Source: Betaproteobacteria bacterium (GTDB lineage Bacteria; Pseudomonadota; Gammaproteobacteria; Burkholderiales; Thiobacillaceae). Taken from it: a stretch of DNA of 42,065 nt. A model generated the notes under the pieces. That model saw only the letters and a list, made by a program, of their open reading frames with translations. It was not told the DNA's origin and did not search any database. A program made the translations under genes and the position numbers. This document shows positions 40,371 to 42,065 of this stretch, one piece after another; the stretch's first letter is position 1, and every line of letters begins with the position of its first letter. The stretch covers positions 1 through 42,065 of the forward strand of contig JACRAU010000023.1 in NCBI GenBank assembly GCA_016234655.1, in the 5' to 3' direction.

Positions 40371-42065
40371 ATGATATCCACAAAGGGTGGGCTATTCCAT
40401 GCCCTATTGCTGTGTGTGTTCGCCGCCACGGCCCAGGCCGCGACGGATACCTTTAGTTTCGATAGCCGTACGCTGCTGCAACAAGACAACATCAAGAGCA
40501 TAAAGAATCAGAAGATGCAGTTGCAGTTGAAGCAGGGCGCCGAGCGGCTCGATTTGCAAGAGAAGCAGCGCAAAAAAATCGTCGATGGCTTGGATTTCCT
40601 GTCGTTCAAGTTTCCTCGCTTTTGCCGCTTGCCGGCCCAAACCGCAGCGGCCGACATCGACCCGCATCGCTCGTTGTTCGTGCATGACCGCGCCACGCTG
40701 GACGGGGCGGACTTCTCGCTCAACCGGACGATGGGCCAGCTTGCCGGCCAGGTTTCCGCCGTGGTGCCGGGCACGACCGCCACGAGTATCTTCCGGCAAT
40801 TGTGGGATACCCAGAACCCGGCGCCTGGCGTGGTGGCCGGTAGCCCGCATTGCACCGACAATGCCGGCACGGTGAATGGCTATCCGAACCAGTGCCGGCC
40901 GTCACCGGGCGAGGGGGCTGAGGCCCAAGGTACCGATGTGCAGGTCCAGGCGCGGATGGATGCCTATCGCCCCTTGTCCTTGGTCAATCGCATGGACCTG
41001 GCGCACGAGGGTTGGCGCAACTGCGGCGAGTTCCGCATCATCTACGGCAAGCCGGAGAGCGGTATCCAGCGCAATCTGGTCATCTTCGAGGCCGTGTTGC
41101 CCAACCCCAAGCCAGGCTGCCGCGAGGGCTGTTTGCAGGTCGCCGAGTTCTGGAAATCGCTGTCGACGATCAGCGACCCTGCCGTACGGGCGAAGAAGCT
41201 GAGCGAGTTCTACTATAACGGCCTGCCCGGTTTCCGCCCCGTGGTGCATGTCGATCACTACAGCATCAAGGGCACGAGCTCGGGCTATTCCTCTTCCGGC
41301 GGCGGCCAGATACGTACCAACCAGTTCCTCACGTTCCCCTGGATGCTGAAGGAATTCAAGACCGTGGTCGATTGCGGCAGCAGACCGTGCAAGTTCAATC
41401 TGGTGCCGGTGGCGGTCAAGGTCAATCCTTATGGCGAGTTGTGGAACGAGGATATCGCCAATGCGGCCGGGCCGTTCCAGGCCAGGGCTGCGGCCTTCGA
41501 GAGTCAGGTGCTGCTCCAGGCCGGGGCCTTGTCGAACGCCGGCTTGATGAAGATCGGCTATTCGGTCGATCCCGTGTTCGACGCATCGCAGAGCTTCTCG
41601 ATGCCGAATGGAGCGACCTTCATCGACGACTATCGCGGCCAGGTCAACGCAGCGGCCGCGAACACCTTTCGGACCAACTTGGATGCGGCAGCGGCGGCCC
41701 ACGGTCTGACCCGTGACCAACTGGTCAACCGGGCGACCACGCAAAGCTGCGGCGGTTGCCATATGCCGGGCAATTTTGGTCTGACCGCGCCCAACAGTAT
41801 CGGTAGCGTCACGACGCCGACCGGCGGAACGACCACGAGCTGGCCGGACGTTGCACCCAATGCCTTTGTGCATGTGAATACCCCGGTGACCAATCCGCCC
41901 GAGTTGGCCGGCCCGATCTTCGGCACCGGGGCGGGGCAGCAGCTATCGACGGCCCTGTTGGATTTCTTCCTGCCCGATCGCAAGAACTTCCTCTTGGCCC
42001 AGCTCAACGAGAAGCGCTGCTTCTGCCAGCCCCGTCGCGTCACGCTCGATCAATTCAAGCCCAAG
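40371..42065 (+). CDS. exported monoheme protein, partial (runs off the window)
   Basis: An open frame of at least 565 residues with no stop before the window end. The start at 40371 has AGGGAG seven bases before it. A signal peptide (GLFHALLLCVFAATAQA) is followed by a coiled-coil-like segment (residues about 42-70, QKMQLQLKQGAERLDLQEKQ). Then comes a large domain with MDLAHEGWRNCGEFRIIYGK and several Cys pairs. One CxxCH site, CGGCH near residue 460, would bind haem c. I do not recognise the family. Like the triheme cytochrome at 2683-4770 it is an exported protein with a long non-cytochrome portion. Likely periplasmic; no function is claimed. Confidence 0.8.
   Translation, partial: MISTKGGLFHALLLCVFAATAQAATDTFSFDSRTLLQQDNIKSIKNQKMQLQLKQGAERLDLQEKQRKKIVDGLDFLSFKFPRFCRLPAQTAAADIDPHRSLFVHDRATLDGADFSLNRTMGQLAGQVSAVVPGTTATSIFRQLWDTQNPAPGVVAGSPHCTDNAGTVNGYPNQCRPSPGEGAEAQGTDVQVQARMDAYRPLSLVNRMDLAHEGWRNCGEFRIIYGKPESGIQRNLVIFEAVLPNPKPGCREGCLQVAEFWKSLSTISDPAVRAKKLSEFYYNGLPGFRPVVHVDHYSIKGTSSGYSSSGGGQIRTNQFLTFPWMLKEFKTVVDCGSRPCKFNLVPVAVKVNPYGELWNEDIANAAGPFQARAAAFESQVLLQAGALSNAGLMKIGYSVDPVFDASQSFSMPNGATFIDDYRGQVNAAAANTFRTNLDAAAAAHGLTRDQLVNRATTQSCGGCHMPGNFGLTAPNSIGSVTTPTGGTTTSWPDVAPNAFVHVNTPVTNPPELAGPIFGTGAGQQLSTALLDFFLPDRKNFLLAQLNEKRCFCQPRRVTLDQFKPK

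Overview
The window is high-GC (roughly 65% by eye), densely coded, single-chromosome-type DNA with no rRNA, tRNA, CRISPR array, transposase or phage structural gene that I can see. The gene set points to a betaproteobacterium, probably a Nitrosomonadales-type respiratory or chemolithotrophic organism. Pointers are a BPH-type proteasome homologue (a family known from betaproteobacteria), an argD-argF-argG cluster, an endonuclease-type MutL, a UbiT/SCP2 protein, a DsrC-family protein, and a multihaem cytochrome beside a hemerythrin/DUF2249/NnrS-like operon. The genus is not determinable from the sequence alone.

Layout. 1-4870: a perfect 40-bp palindrome, ubiT, then a minus-strand operon (hemerythrin, DUF2249, 12-TM NnrS/CcoN-like protein) behind an FNR/NnrR-type box, and a divergent triheme cytochrome ended by a strong terminator. 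4874-11170: mutL, an S24/LexA-like protein with no DNA-binding domain, a lower-GC patch with a Cys-rich secreted protein, a membrane protein, miaA and xseA. This stretch carries a family of GC-rich palindromic repeats, three of which lie in frame inside mutL and miaA. 11171-11674: the only long noncoding stretch, with three DnaA boxes in 35 bp and an orphan terminator. 11675-16611: argD-argF, a DUF2283 remnant, argG-ppnP-BPH proteasome-yajQ. 16608-27806: pcm, an exported methyltransferase, a large CHASE/PAS histidine kinase, tex, a dCACHE-PAS-GGDEF-EAL protein, a YcbL-type metallo-hydrolase and a SYLF protein. 27818-33305: a redox and repair group (old yellow enzyme, thioredoxin-HEAT fusion, oxyR, a cyclic-2,3-diphosphoglycerate-synthetase-like GTPase, yjbQ, msrA, a zinc-ribbon protein). 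33490-42065: a second GGDEF-EAL protein, an MltB-type transglycosylase, two unknown proteins, a lone receiver domain, an atypical DsrC-family protein, a MEKHLA protein, rsuA, and a monoheme exported protein that runs off the window end.

How the genes work together. The left end looks like an oxygen/NO-responsive respiratory module: O2-independent quinone synthesis, NO/O2-binding proteins and cytochromes. Arginine synthesis from acetylornithine to argininosuccinate is nearly complete in one run (argD, argF, argG). The 28-33 kb block groups peroxide sensing with reductive repair. Signalling is rich in orphan parts: one histidine kinase without a partner, one receiver without a kinase, and two c-di-GMP turnover proteins. 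No single locus here is clearly a new defence or mobile system. The best leads are the in-frame palindromic repeats, the DnaA-box cluster, the altered active sites of the S24-like and DsrC-like proteins, and the Cys-rich low-GC island.
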